The notes beneath the pieces are model-generated. The model was given only the letters and a program-made list of their open reading frames with translations, made no database searches and was not told the origin of the DNA. From Desulfatibacillum aliphaticivorans DSM 15576 (GTDB lineage: Bacteria; Desulfobacterota; Desulfobacteria; Desulfobacterales; Desulfatibacillaceae): 64,000 nt of DNA. Of the stretch, positions 1-8,572 are shown one piece after another. Where the stretch lies: NCBI RefSeq assembly GCF_000429905.1, contig NZ_AUCT01000001.1, positions 228,166 to 292,165 on the forward strand, read 5' to 3'. The translations under genes were made by a program, and so were the position numbers. Within the stretch, counting starts at the first letter, position 1. Every line of letters starts with the position of its first letter.

Positions 1-623
1 AGGCGCGGGCTCACAAGCTGTCCGGCGGGGAGACGCAACGGATCGCCATAGCCAGGGCGCTCGCCCTGTCGCCCAGGGTGATATTATGCGATGAGCCCTT
101 GGCCAGCGTGGACTCCCAAAATCAGGCGATCATTGTCAGTCTGCTCAGGCAAATCAATAAAGAGAGGGGCATCACGGTCATCTTCACCAGTCATGACGCG
201 GTCTGGGCCAGAAACCTGGCCCACGAGACGGTGTATCTGGATGGAGGCAAGCCGGTAGACTCCGTGCTGGAAAACATTCTTTCGGGCAATGCAGCCAGGA
301 CGGAAGCCGGGGAGGTCTGGTTCGCCTCCGGAGACGGCACAAGGCTCCCCTTGCCCGAAGGCATTGAGGGGCAAGTCCGGGTGTCTTTGGACCCTTCCGC
401 CCTGAAAATCAACCATTCCAGCGCCCCAGGGCAGGGAGACGGGCTTTCAGGGCGCGTCCATCAGATCAGCCGGGAAAAAAACGGGATACGCATCGTGGTG
501 GACGCAGGCGCCCTGATTTCGGTCATCATGCCGGAGAAAGAGTACAAGGCCATGGCGCCCGGCATCGGGGATAAGGTGCAAGTGGCCATTCCACCCAATG
601 CCGTAAAAATCCTCAACGGCTGA
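1..623 (+). CDS. Molybdate/tungstate-type ABC transporter ATP-binding protein, C-terminal part
   Basis: The window opens inside this gene; the frame is open from base 3 and 206 residues are visible. The start shows an ABC signature (LSGGETQRIAIARAL), then Walker B VILCDEP, a D-loop SVD and an H-loop TSHD, so this is the nucleotide-binding subunit of an importer. The last 65 or so residues form a TOBE-like domain, as in ModC, WtpC and TupC ATPases. Molybdate or tungstate specificity is inferred from the TOBE-like tail and from a Mo-nitrogenase cluster starting 5.5 kb away; the matching permease and binding protein would lie left of the window. The GTG at 78 falls inside the conserved domain and is not the true start. 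The gene converges on the next one with only 5 bases between the stop codons. Confidence 0.75.
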   Translation, partial: ARAHKLSGGETQRIAIARALALSPRVILCDEPLASVDSQNQAIIVSLLRQINKERGITVIFTSHDAVWARNLAHETVYLDGGKPVDSVLENILSGNAARTEAGEVWFASGDGTRLPLPEGIEGQVRVSLDPSALKINHSSAPGQGDGLSGRVHQISREKNGIRIVVDAGALISVIMPEKEYKAMAPGIGDKVQVAIPPNAVKILNG

Positions 624-628
624 ATTCC

Positions 629-2878
629 TTATTCCTCCTCCTCGTCCTCTTCCCAAAACAGGGCGTCCGACCCCGGCTGCCGGTTTAAATTAATCAAGCA
701 CAGCCGAAGCCCCATGCGATCCTTCCAGGAAATCACTTGGTCATCCCGATCTCCTTCCAAATAGTCCTTATACTTCTTCCGGATAGCCTGCCGGGATGCG
801 CCGCAACACTCTAAAAACTCCTCCAGCGATTGAATAAGACATAAGCAACCTCCAATGGAGTACAGTCCCACGAACCGGGGGACCCGGACGGCGGCCTTTT
901 CCGCCTCGTTGATATAGGCCAGGGCTAGTTTGACGCCGCCCACCGAAAGGACCGGCGCCATGTCATGCAAAAATGCGGCCACGGAATATAATGAATACGG
1001 CGTGATTGACGCTAATTGAGATGCAGTTCCATAGGACGCCACCAATGGCTGAACGCGGTGCATGAGAAATCGTCCGTCCTCCGGATCCACCCAGCCATGA
1101 AAAACAAATAGATCCCATGCGTTCTGCAGGTAAATCCCTTGTTCGTCCATCAAAACGCCGTCGGGAGGAGGCGCCGGATTTTTCTCCACAATCTCCAACA
1201 AAGACTTCACATGAATCATCCAAAAGATGGATTGAGCGCCTTTGCCCGTGGGGGAGGCCACAACGCCCTTTTCATAGCAGGCCAGGCATTTTTTAAGAGA
1301 GTCGAGCACATCTTCCAGGCAGACCCGCTCCCGGCCTTTTCCCTCCCACAAAGAAGACAGATCCCGCAAGGCCCTGGCCAGGTGTATCCTCCCCACCTTG
1401 CCGTAAAACTCCTCGTCGTCTATAAAGCAATGCTCTTCGACATACCTGGCTTCCTGCAGAGCCCTGTCAAAGTATAAATCCGACACGGCTGTTTTGGAAG
1501 CGTGTTTCATGCCAAGGAAAAAGCAGGAGGAGATGCGCATGGATCGGGCGATGATGTTGGCCGGTTCGACAGCCAGCAGGGTGGAAAGGACCTCGTTCGC
1601 TTCCTGAAACATCCGCCTTAAAAACAAGGCCTTGAAAACTTCCAATATGACAAAGGAGTTCTGGGGGTATCTTTTGATAGCGGTCAGGACGCGGAAGGAA
1701 GGGGCGTTTGCATGATCCGCCGTATACAGGGCCTCTTGAAAGGCTTGAAATTGCTCCTTTTTCCCGGGAATCACATCCGGCTCGTGGAGCTGGGGGACGA
1801 GTTTAAAAAAAGACGGCCAAAAACCTTTTACTTCCCAAAGAGGATCCGCCTCGTCCTGAAGATTTAAGCCCATGGGCCCTTGGCTGAAAACCACCTTAAC
1901 CTCGGCCATACGAGCGCACAACCTCCCGAAATCATTTACCAGTATGCCTGCCCCTACGAAAGAGGACGCCGCCGATAACAGTTTCACGCTGGTTTCCATC
2001 GCGTCGAAATTTCCTGCGCATATCAGAACGCCCAAACGCACATCCGGCTCGTGATAATCCGACAGCAGCCACCGGACTGTGGCCTGGTGGGACAGGGACA
2101 AGGCCTCGGTGACGGCTTTTCCGAACAGCCTGGGCTCACGGGACGGCCCGGGCGATTTGGGGATGTCCATGGAGATAATGCGTTCAAAACGCACCGCTTT
2201 TCGAGGGTCCAGATGGTGAAACCGGAGATACTTCAGGCTCTCCAACAACTCCTTATGCAGCCAGTCCATCATCCGTTTGTCCGACGCAATCAAACTCAGC
2301 CGGACGCCTTCGGTCTCAGGAACCGGAGCAGGGGCGGTTTCATCCAAGGGGAGGGCCGAAAAGGTGTTGTAATCCCAAGGCAAGGCCTGGGCGGCCCGCA
2401 ACCCGATCCAAAAACATAACAGCCTGATGAAGTTGCGTTTTTTGGGGGTATTGAGGCTGAAATGGGCCTTGAGCCGGCTGACCATGGACTCCTGAACCGG
2501 CGCCATGCCGAGCCTTTTGGCAACCTCATTGAGACTCTCAACCAGGGCGGAGGCGGACCCCACCCCGGTATGGTCCCACAGTATCCTAAGAAACCCTGCA
2601 AAGCCAAGATCCGAGGGTATGGGCTCAACCTGCCTCCTATCCCTCTCCGCCCCCTCCCGAGCCAGAAATCTTTGAAAGGCAGCCTCCTTATTCATGGGAA
2701 TGTCCGGGTAATCCGAAACCAGGAAGCCCTGTGAGTCGGCGATCTCCAGGATTTTCGCCAGAGCGCCCGGTGAAACTTTCAAGTCATTTTCCTTGAAATT
2801 CCGAAAATCCTTGGGGGAAGGAAAGGCGCGGGAAAAGGCTTCGCGGACATTTTCCGTACTTTGATCAAAATGGGGCAT
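629..2878 (-). CDS. Large protein of unknown function with TPR-like helical region
   Basis: Encodes 749 residues with no signal peptide or membrane segment, so probably cytoplasmic. I do not recognise the family. Residues about 100-170 read as a helical, possibly DNA-binding region (VESLNEVAKRLG followed by a basic stretch). Residues about 400-580 look like degenerate tetratricopeptide helices (repeated hydrophobic/alanine patterns around FQEANEVLSTLLAVEPAN). The C-terminus ends in a run of Asp and Glu. The start is supported by AGGGAG 7 bases upstream of ATG. It is a single gene, convergent with the ABC ATPase. Its upstream region is AT-rich and holds seven TTTCA/TGAAA motifs, which may be control sites. 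A scaffold or regulatory role is only a guess. Confidence 0.6.
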   Translation of the reverse strand: MPHFDQSTENVREAFSRAFPSPKDFRNFKENDLKVSPGALAKILEIADSQGFLVSDYPDIPMNKEAAFQRFLAREGAERDRRQVEPIPSDLGFAGFLRILWDHTGVGSASALVESLNEVAKRLGMAPVQESMVSRLKAHFSLNTPKKRNFIRLLCFWIGLRAAQALPWDYNTFSALPLDETAPAPVPETEGVRLSLIASDKRMMDWLHKELLESLKYLRFHHLDPRKAVRFERIISMDIPKSPGPSREPRLFGKAVTEALSLSHQATVRWLLSDYHEPDVRLGVLICAGNFDAMETSVKLLSAASSFVGAGILVNDFGRLCARMAEVKVVFSQGPMGLNLQDEADPLWEVKGFWPSFFKLVPQLHEPDVIPGKKEQFQAFQEALYTADHANAPSFRVLTAIKRYPQNSFVILEVFKALFLRRMFQEANEVLSTLLAVEPANIIARSMRISSCFFLGMKHASKTAVSDLYFDRALQEARYVEEHCFIDDEEFYGKVGRIHLARALRDLSSLWEGKGRERVCLEDVLDSLKKCLACYEKGVVASPTGKGAQSIFWMIHVKSLLEIVEKNPAPPPDGVLMDEQGIYLQNAWDLFVFHGWVDPEDGRFLMHRVQPLVASYGTASQLASITPYSLYSVAAFLHDMAPVLSVGGVKLALAYINEAEKAAVRVPRFVGLYSIGGCLCLIQSLEEFLECCGASRQAIRKKYKDYLEGDRDDQVISWKDRMGLRLCLINLNRQPGSDALFWEEDEEEE

Positions 2879-2940
2879 GCTTGACTCCCTAAGTCATATG
2901 AAAAAAATAATACCAAGCAGTATAATGAAACCGGAAAAAT

Positions 2941-3040
2941 TATTTCAGCGTTACTTTAGTGATATTTCATTTTTTCAATGAAATTTCAAGATAATTCTCG
3001 TTGAAATCGCTATTTCCATAAAAATTTCAAATTTATTTCA
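2941..3040. promoter_or_regulatory. AT-rich divergent intergenic region with clustered TTTCA motifs
   Basis: Between the divergent 749-residue protein gene and the decarboxylase-like gene, the pentamer TTTCA or its complement occurs at 2943, 2965, 2973, 2984, 3002, 3025 and 3036. Several spacings are near 11 bases, one helical turn. A loose dyad (TTTCA, six bases, TGAAA) lies around 2973-2984. This could be a regulator-binding array or simply curved A-tract DNA. Confidence 0.3.
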
Positions 3041-3084
3041 ATTATTTGCGTATTTATTGCTTGCGCCCCTATCCCGATTGATGT

Positions 3085-4311
3085 ATGTTTTTCCAGCGCT
3101 CGTCCCCCGTTCGGTTTTTAAGGCAGGCTCTAAAAGGAATGGATCTCAATACGTTATTTAAAATCTTGATGCCCCGTATCCATGAATTGGACACCCCTTG
3201 CTTTGTCTATAATCTAAACATTATAGAAAAAAACATCCAGAAATTACGACAGGCCCTTCGACCGGATAAAATCCTGTTCGGCGTCCGGTGCAACCCTTTG
3301 CCTCAGGTGCTAAAAATTCTGCACCAGAACCAATGCGGTTTTGACGTGGGCAATCCGGCGGAGTTGGAGTATGTCAAACAGGTTGCAGGGGACGGGGCTG
3401 ACTGCTTTAACGGATGCCCCATCGCCTCGGCGGACAGCGTGAGGGAAATGTACGCCCAGGGGTTCCGCATTTTTTCCGCGGACAGCGCCAGTCAGGTGGA
3501 AAACCTGGCGGCCAATGCGCCTAACGCCAAGGTTCTTATCCGAGTATCATCATCCAACGCCGGCAGCGTGATCGCCGACAGCCACCGTTTGGGTGTTGAG
3601 GAGAACCACGCCAATCGGCTGTTGGATTATGCGGCGGCAAGGGGGTTGGAGGTTTGCGGTTTATCTTTTCATCCGGGCTCCCAATGCGTGAATTTGGAAA
3701 ACTGGAAGGCGGGAATTTCTGCCTGCGCCAGGCTGGCGAGGGAATATCCCTCCCTGAAAATCCTTCATATTGCAGGCGGTTTTCCCGCTCTTTATCAAGG
3801 CTCCGCGCCGGATGCATGCACTGTGGCGGACGCCATCAGACAGGCGATTGGCAAATATTACCCCTTCACCCCGGTTTTGTGGATGCAGCCCAGCCGTTTT
3901 CTGACGGCTGACGCGGCCGTGACCCTGACGACAGCGGTCCACACCGACGAATCCTGCTATCCCCGCAGGCTTTTTGTGGACGCCTCGGTCTTTGCCGGGC
4001 ATGGAGAGGTTCTGACCATGAACAATCGCCTCCAATACCCTATTTGCGGTCTGGCGCCGGCGAGCAGATTCTACCACTACCAAGTGCACGGATGCACCAG
4101 CTCCGGGGTGGATACATTCGCGGCGGACGCCCTGCTTCCCGAAGTGCGCGTGGATCATGTGAATCCGAGCCGATCCAGCCGCATAGTCATATGCAACGCC
4201 GGCGCCTATTGCGCTTCATTCGTTCGGAATTCCGTCAGAACAGGTTTTAACGGGTCCAAGGCCCCCGGGCTGTACTTTCTCAAGGGAGAACAACTGGTAA
4301 AAGACTACTAA
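3085..4311 (+). CDS. Ornithine/diaminopimelate decarboxylase-fold protein lacking the PLP lysine
   Basis: A 408-residue fold type III protein of the ornithine/DAP/arginine decarboxylase family (Orn/Lys/Arg decarboxylase class 2). Family landmarks are present: N-terminal strand TPCFVYNLNII, the HPGSQ segment, IAGGFP for phosphate binding, and a C-terminal NAGAYCASF close to the NMGAY motif of ornithine decarboxylase. The family's YAVKCN motif, whose lysine forms the Schiff base with PLP, reads FGVRCN here; the codon is CGG at about 3286-3288. The catalytic TCDG motif near the C-terminus reads TSSG. A normal decarboxylase reaction is therefore doubtful; it may be a binding or regulatory pseudoenzyme. 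A more typical start could be the ATG at 3139 (MDLNTLF), because no ribosome site is seen at 3085. Monocistronic and convergent with the VWA gene. Confidence 0.7.
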   Translation: MFFQRSSPVRFLRQALKGMDLNTLFKILMPRIHELDTPCFVYNLNIIEKNIQKLRQALRPDKILFGVRCNPLPQVLKILHQNQCGFDVGNPAELEYVKQVAGDGADCFNGCPIASADSVREMYAQGFRIFSADSASQVENLAANAPNAKVLIRVSSSNAGSVIADSHRLGVEENHANRLLDYAAARGLEVCGLSFHPGSQCVNLENWKAGISACARLAREYPSLKILHIAGGFPALYQGSAPDACTVADAIRQAIGKYYPFTPVLWMQPSRFLTADAAVTLTTAVHTDESCYPRRLFVDASVFAGHGEVLTMNNRLQYPICGLAPASRFYHYQVHGCTSSGVDTFAADALLPEVRVDHVNPSRSSRIVICNAGAYCASFVRNSVRTGFNGSKAPGLYFLKGEQLVKDY

Positions 4312-4345
4312 CAGCATTTTATTGCCGCACCGCCGCCGCGAACCT

Positions 4346-5860
4346 TTAAAAACGCATAACCACTTCCGGAGACTCGCCGCGCAGCACGTCCACATTGGCT
4401 TCTATGGTTTCGCGCTCGCCTTCGGGCTTAACGCCCACATCGTACCTGCCATAGGGAATTTTCAGTTCAACCCGCCGGCGGCCGGGAATCTCCTTGGTGA
4501 ACACCACTTCCATGGTTCCGCGCTTGAAAAAGCGCACCCTGGCCGGTACGGGCTTCCCTCTTTTTAATGCCGTCATGAATATTTTTCCATCGCCTTTAAA
4601 GCCCGGGCCCGGATAGGCATTTGCATTCCCCTGTCCTTCGGCCTCCCGCAATATGGCCTTATAGTCGCGCGTGATTTCCCTTAAAGCCCGCCAATCATAA
4701 AACCGCGAAAGCTCCATGGCCCGGTCGGCGCTGATGTTATTGTATACAAGGGCTAACAGGGCGTGCCGCCTGGATTTATTGTCCTTATGCAGCAGGATGA
4801 CCAAACAGCCCTTGTTGCGGCGCTTGTCATAGACATTTTGCACGGAAAACCCGTTAATTGTGGAAGTTGTTTTTGTAACGCCCGGGTCCGTCAGGTCCGG
4901 CATTCCCTCAACGGAATACGGATTGGAGGCGATGCCTGAGGAGCCCGCCTTGACCGCGGTCCGGATTCGCGCATGATTTTTTTGCAGGGTCTGGTCGGCA
5001 ATGAGCATGGACGCGCCGCTTTTTGTGTAATCCTGAATGGAAACCTTGCTTCCGGTCCAACCAGGCAGTTTTACAAACTGCGCCTGCAGCGCTCCGGGGG
5101 CGCCGCCTCCTCCCTGGACTTCATCCGTCGCAGCAAGAGGCCGCCTGGAGCCATGGCCGAATTGCTCTTGAGGCCTCCTCGGCTTTCTGCCAGGCTGATC
5201 GACCTGGACGAAGGGGTTTGCTGCAGAGACGCTTTCAGCGGTTTCCGCAGCCTTAAGAATCAGGTCCGCACGCGTATCTGCAGCCCTATAGGCGCCTCCC
5301 GACGCACGGGCCAGCCGCATCAGCTTGGCGGCGTCCTCGCGATTGGGCGCCACTCCGATTATATTCACAATAATCCCGGCGCCCCGGGCTTTCAGATCCT
5401 GCACCATGGAGACGGGATCGCCCCAGCAGTCGTCCCAACCGTCCGTTATCAAGGTGATGACGCAGCCCTGACTCAGGCCCGCCGCCTGCTCCCAGGCCTT
5501 GCGCAAAGCCGTGGTCAAAGGCGCCTTGCCCTGGGGCTGCACTTTCTTGATGGCTGAAATTAGCGCCCTCCTGTCATAGGGGGCGAGAGGGACGAGCACC
5601 TCCGCGTCGTCGCAGCCCTTGGCTGCGTTCTGGCCGTAAGCCACAATGCCCGCCAGGGAGTTCTGGGGCAGCGACTTAACGAAACGCAAGGCTGCAGGCC
5701 GCGCATTTTCCATGCCCGGCCTTGTATCCAGGGTTCTTTGCATGCTTTGGGAGCAATCCAGAACCAGCATGTTTCCGGGAGGTTCGGCCGCAGCCGGATC
5801 AAAGATGAAAGCAAACAACATAATCGCCAGAAGACATTGCCAAGCAAAACCTTTTCGCAT
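4346..5860 (-). CDS. Exported von Willebrand factor A domain protein
   Basis: 504 residues. Residues 1-25 form a signal peptide ending in PAAAE, so the protein is exported. The VWA domain (about 28-220) carries a complete metal-ion-dependent adhesion site: DCSQS near residue 33, a threonine in PLTTAL and the aspartate in LITDGWDD. Such domains bind protein ligands through a divalent metal. Residues about 225-270 are rich in Arg, Gly and Pro and are probably disordered. The last 70 residues (RVELKIPYGRYDVGV) resemble a carboxypeptidase-regulatory-like beta sandwich, common in surface proteins. It stands alone between the decarboxylase-like gene and nifV. The partner is unknown. Confidence 0.75.
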   Translation of the reverse strand: MRKGFAWQCLLAIMLFAFIFDPAAAEPPGNMLVLDCSQSMQRTLDTRPGMENARPAALRFVKSLPQNSLAGIVAYGQNAAKGCDDAEVLVPLAPYDRRALISAIKKVQPQGKAPLTTALRKAWEQAAGLSQGCVITLITDGWDDCWGDPVSMVQDLKARGAGIIVNIIGVAPNREDAAKLMRLARASGGAYRAADTRADLILKAAETAESVSAANPFVQVDQPGRKPRRPQEQFGHGSRRPLAATDEVQGGGGAPGALQAQFVKLPGWTGSKVSIQDYTKSGASMLIADQTLQKNHARIRTAVKAGSSGIASNPYSVEGMPDLTDPGVTKTTSTINGFSVQNVYDKRRNKGCLVILLHKDNKSRRHALLALVYNNISADRAMELSRFYDWRALREITRDYKAILREAEGQGNANAYPGPGFKGDGKIFMTALKRGKPVPARVRFFKRGTMEVVFTKEIPGRRRVELKIPYGRYDVGVKPEGERETIEANVDVLRGESPEVVMRF

Positions 5861-6101
5861 GCTCTTCCTTTCTTAAACTATGTACAACCCGATGAAATAA
5901 TAATATTTTTCCCCAAAATTTCCAATTCGTATGGATACGGCGTACAACCGGGCGCAGCCGGCGAACGGAGGCATTGTTCGGGGATGATGAGGCCAGAATA
6001 TTTTTAAAAGATGAATTCTGTCAAGAGAGAGGAGATTTTTCAGCCATGAAGCCCCGACAGAATGCAGCCTTGCACCCTGCCGGGATGAGCGCATGTTTTC
6101 G

Positions 6102-7226
6102 CTAAACGGTGTTGTATATCCTGACCAATTCGCCGGGGGAAAGCACGGAGCGTTTTTTAAGGGCCTCCATTCTTACGGCGGCCATCAGGGATTCGGTCTT
6201 GCCCTCTTCCAGGCGCACCCCAGCCTTGGCCAGCACGTGCCGAACCATCCCGGAGCCGCTATGGCGTCCGATGACGAGCTGCGCCCTTTCCCGGCCTACG
6301 GTCTCGGGGTTGAAAGGCTGATAGGTATCGGGATTTTTCAGGATGCCTGCGCAATGAATCCCGGACTCATGGGTGAAAACAGCCTGGCCGGTTATGGGCT
6401 GATCCGCGGGGATAGGCCTGTTGACGGCCTCGGCCACGTACCGGCATATTTTATTCATATGTCTGGCGTCCACGCATGAGGAGCGGGAGTCCAGGGTCCC
6501 GACTGCCACCACAACCTGCTCCAAGGGAGCGTTGCCAGCCCGTTCCCCCAACCCGTTGACCGTCACGCTGACGGCCTGGGCGCCGGCCTCGATGGCTGCA
6601 ATGGTGTTGGCCGTGGCCATGCCCAGGTCATTATGACCGTGGAACTCCAGGGCCATTTTCCCTGCGGCCCTGGATAAAACGTGCACCATGTTTTCCACCT
6701 GGGAGGGCCTGGCAAGCCCCACGGTATCGGCGATGCGCACCCGATGGGCGCCGCAGAGGTTGGCTGAGTGAACGAACTGCTTCAAAAACGCCATGTCCGC
6801 CCGGAAGGCATCCTGCGCGCCCACGGAAACCCGGGAAAACCTTTTTAAGGCGTAAGGAATTAACTCGCTGAGCTGATCTAAAACCCAGCTGCTTGTCTTG
6901 CCCATGGCATCCAAATGAATGTCTGAAACCGGAAAGCTGATGTGCACTCCGGTCACATTGCATGGCAAAGATTGATCGATGTCGTCTTTTAAAGCCCGGC
7001 ACCAGGCGGTGAGCAGACAATCTAGATTCAAGCCGGCGATGGCCTTGATTTCGTCCTGGGCCGCCGCCCCCATGGCCGGAATGCCTGCTTCCAGTTCGTC
7101 CACATGGGCCTGATCCAGCATTATGGCCAGGGCGATCTTTTCCTTTTTGTCAAAGGCTGCGCCAGGCGCCTGCTCTCCGTCGCGCAGAGTGGTGTCGATG
7201 ATATGGACCGGAACTTTTTCTTCCAT
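6102..7226 (-). CDS. nifV: Homocitrate synthase NifV
   Basis: 374 residues, close to usual NifV length. Condenses acetyl-CoA with 2-oxoglutarate to give homocitrate, the organic ligand of FeMo-cofactor. The N-terminus has the DRE-TIM metallolyase signature (TTLRDGEQAPGAAF, residues 11-24). HGHNDLGMATANT supplies the metal-binding histidines and GLGERAGNAPLEQVV is the second signature of the isopropylmalate/homocitrate synthase family. There is no LeuA-type C-terminal regulatory domain, which supports NifV over isopropylmalate synthase. It is the last gene of the nif run, 16 bases after the acetyltransferase gene, and probably part of the same transcript. Confidence 0.9.
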   Translation of the reverse strand: MEEKVPVHIIDTTLRDGEQAPGAAFDKKEKIALAIMLDQAHVDELEAGIPAMGAAAQDEIKAIAGLNLDCLLTAWCRALKDDIDQSLPCNVTGVHISFPVSDIHLDAMGKTSSWVLDQLSELIPYALKRFSRVSVGAQDAFRADMAFLKQFVHSANLCGAHRVRIADTVGLARPSQVENMVHVLSRAAGKMALEFHGHNDLGMATANTIAAIEAGAQAVSVTVNGLGERAGNAPLEQVVVAVGTLDSRSSCVDARHMNKICRYVAEAVNRPIPADQPITGQAVFTHESGIHCAGILKNPDTYQPFNPETVGRERAQLVIGRHSGSGMVRHVLAKAGVRLEEGKTESLMAAVRMEALKKRSVLSPGELVRIYNTV

Positions 7227-7242
7227 CTTGAATCTCGCATTT

Positions 7243-7701
7243 CTAACTGACGTCCGCTTTTCGCAGACAAATGAGCTTGGTTCCGCTCCATCCCTGCTTT
7301 CCGTAAAAGCTGAGAGCGGGTTTATTGTTCTTATCCGCCAAAAGCTGCATACGCGTGACGCCCCGGAGCCTGGACCATTCGACGACGGCGTTTAGCAGCA
7401 TGGTCCCGGCGCCCCGGCCCCGCATGGATTGGGACACAACCATGTCCTCCACCAAAGCGGAGTAGGCGCCTTCCGCCGTGGAAACCAGCAGTTGGGCCGA
7501 GCACATGCCAATCACTTTGCCGCCGGCTTCTGCAACTTTCACGCAACGATGCTTGCCGCATCCGTCCAGCATGAGCTTGAGGCCTTTTTCCTGTTTAGCC
7601 TTATCAGCGACGAAATCGGCTTCTATGGCGAACAACTCATCCAGCAGGCCGATCATGGCCTCCAGATCCTCAAACTCCGCATTGCGAATCGTTATGTTCA
7701 T
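7243..7701 (-). CDS. GNAT-family N-acetyltransferase in the nif cluster
   Basis: 152 residues covering a single GNAT domain. The acetyl-CoA pyrophosphate-binding loop is QSMRGRGAG near residues 91-99, and the C-terminal MQLLADKNNKPALSFYGKQGW is the usual beta6-alpha4 segment. It transfers an acetyl group to an amine on a protein or small molecule; the substrate cannot be read from sequence. It lies between nifV and a HEPN-like gene on the same strand with short gaps, so it is probably co-expressed with nitrogenase genes. Such acetyltransferases turn up in some nif clusters without a proven role. Confidence 0.75.
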   Translation of the reverse strand: MNITIRNAEFEDLEAMIGLLDELFAIEADFVADKAKQEKGLKLMLDGCGKHRCVKVAEAGGKVIGMCSAQLLVSTAEGAYSALVEDMVVSQSMRGRGAGTMLLNAVVEWSRLRGVTRMQLLADKNNKPALSFYGKQGWSGTKLICLRKADVS

Positions 7702-7750
7702 AGCCTTGGCCTTTCCCGCAATGTTGCGCCTCAGTCGGCGAAGGGCGGCC

Positions 7751-8146
7751 TTAGGCGGCGCAGAGCACGACCCCGTTGACGAGTTCCCGCACCTTTTCCC
7801 CGGTCATAATCATTCCCTGCAACTGATCGTCTGTCAGGGTCGTCTCCAAAGGAGCGCCGGGATCGCACAGGTTGACAATGTTGTCCATGGCCGTGACTTC
7901 CTCGATTAAAAAAGGAGGCAGATTGACCAACGGGGCCGCCTCCCGAATCATGGAGGTCAGGGTGTTATGCATGGGCAATGTGTTATGAAAGGCAAACAGG
8001 CCCATCAGGTATTTTTCGATGCTCAGGCACACAATGTGGTAAATCATGCTGTTGTTGAAAACCGCACTGCGGCGATGGCCGCGCCTGGCAGTCTGCAGGA
8101 ACTTGTTGGCTTCATCCACAAAAAGGCCGCAATTTTCTTTGGACAT
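7751..8146 (-). CDS. Small HEPN-like helical protein in the nif cluster
   Basis: 131 residues, all-helical by appearance. The pattern FLQTARRGHRRSAVFNNS, followed by an aliphatic helix with SIEKYLMGLFAFHN and then H-x-L-x-x-M, resembles the HEPN/nucleotidyltransferase-partner helical fold. I see no R-x4-6-H ribonuclease motif, so a toxin nuclease activity is unlikely. Its position between the ferredoxin and acetyltransferase genes of the nif operon suggests a nitrogenase-related accessory role. The family assignment is by pattern only and could be wrong. Confidence 0.5.
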   Translation of the reverse strand: MSKENCGLFVDEANKFLQTARRGHRRSAVFNNSMIYHIVCLSIEKYLMGLFAFHNTLPMHNTLTSMIREAAPLVNLPPFLIEEVTAMDNIVNLCDPGAPLETTLTDDQLQGMIMTGEKVRELVNGVVLCAA

Positions 8147-8201
8147 GAGTTTTTCCTCAAGGTAAAGGCGGCGCCCGCATACAGGGCGCCGCGCTTTTTC
8201 A

Positions 8202-8504
8202 TCACAAGGCGTAAGACTCGGCTACTTCGCCGTCTTCCAAGGCATCCAGAATTTCGTCGACGGCGTCTTCGCTTTCCACTCCGCCGTACCAAAGTCCGGC
8301 GGGATAGATCACCATGACCGGGCCGTGGTCGCAGGCCTTCATACAGCCTGTGCTGGTAATCTGAGCGTCCAGGCCCCGGTCTATGATTTCGTTTTCAATG
8401 TACGGCAGCAGGCTGACAGCGCCTTTTTTGTTGCAAACGCCTTTGGCGTCGCCGTCGGCGCGAAAGCTGGCGCAGACAAAAATGTGATGTTCAGGTTTTT
8501 CCAT
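8202..8504 (-). CDS. Thioredoxin-like [2Fe-2S] ferredoxin, nif-associated
   Basis: 100 residues with the four-cysteine pattern of thioredoxin-fold 2Fe-2S ferredoxins: Cys11 and Cys24 near the N-terminus, then Cys54 and Cys58 in STGCMKACDHGP. Such proteins carry low-potential electrons, and relatives are found next to nifB in several diazotrophs, where they may serve cofactor assembly or nitrogenase. The C-terminus is acidic. A good ribosome site (AAGGAGC) precedes the ATG. It follows nifB by 68 bases on the same strand and should be co-transcribed. Confidence 0.85.
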   Translation of the reverse strand: MEKPEHHIFVCASFRADGDAKGVCNKKGAVSLLPYIENEIIDRGLDAQITSTGCMKACDHGPVMVIYPAGLWYGGVESEDAVDEILDALEDGEVAESYAL

Positions 8505-8572
8505 TTGTGATGCTCCTTACACACTCAATAAAGGGTTGTTCTTACCATTTAGCCTGGGGGCGCTCTCCCTAG

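Noticed and set aside
7751..8146. HEPN ribonuclease or toxin
   Set aside because: No R-x4-6-H motif and no antitoxin neighbour; it sits inside the nif operon.
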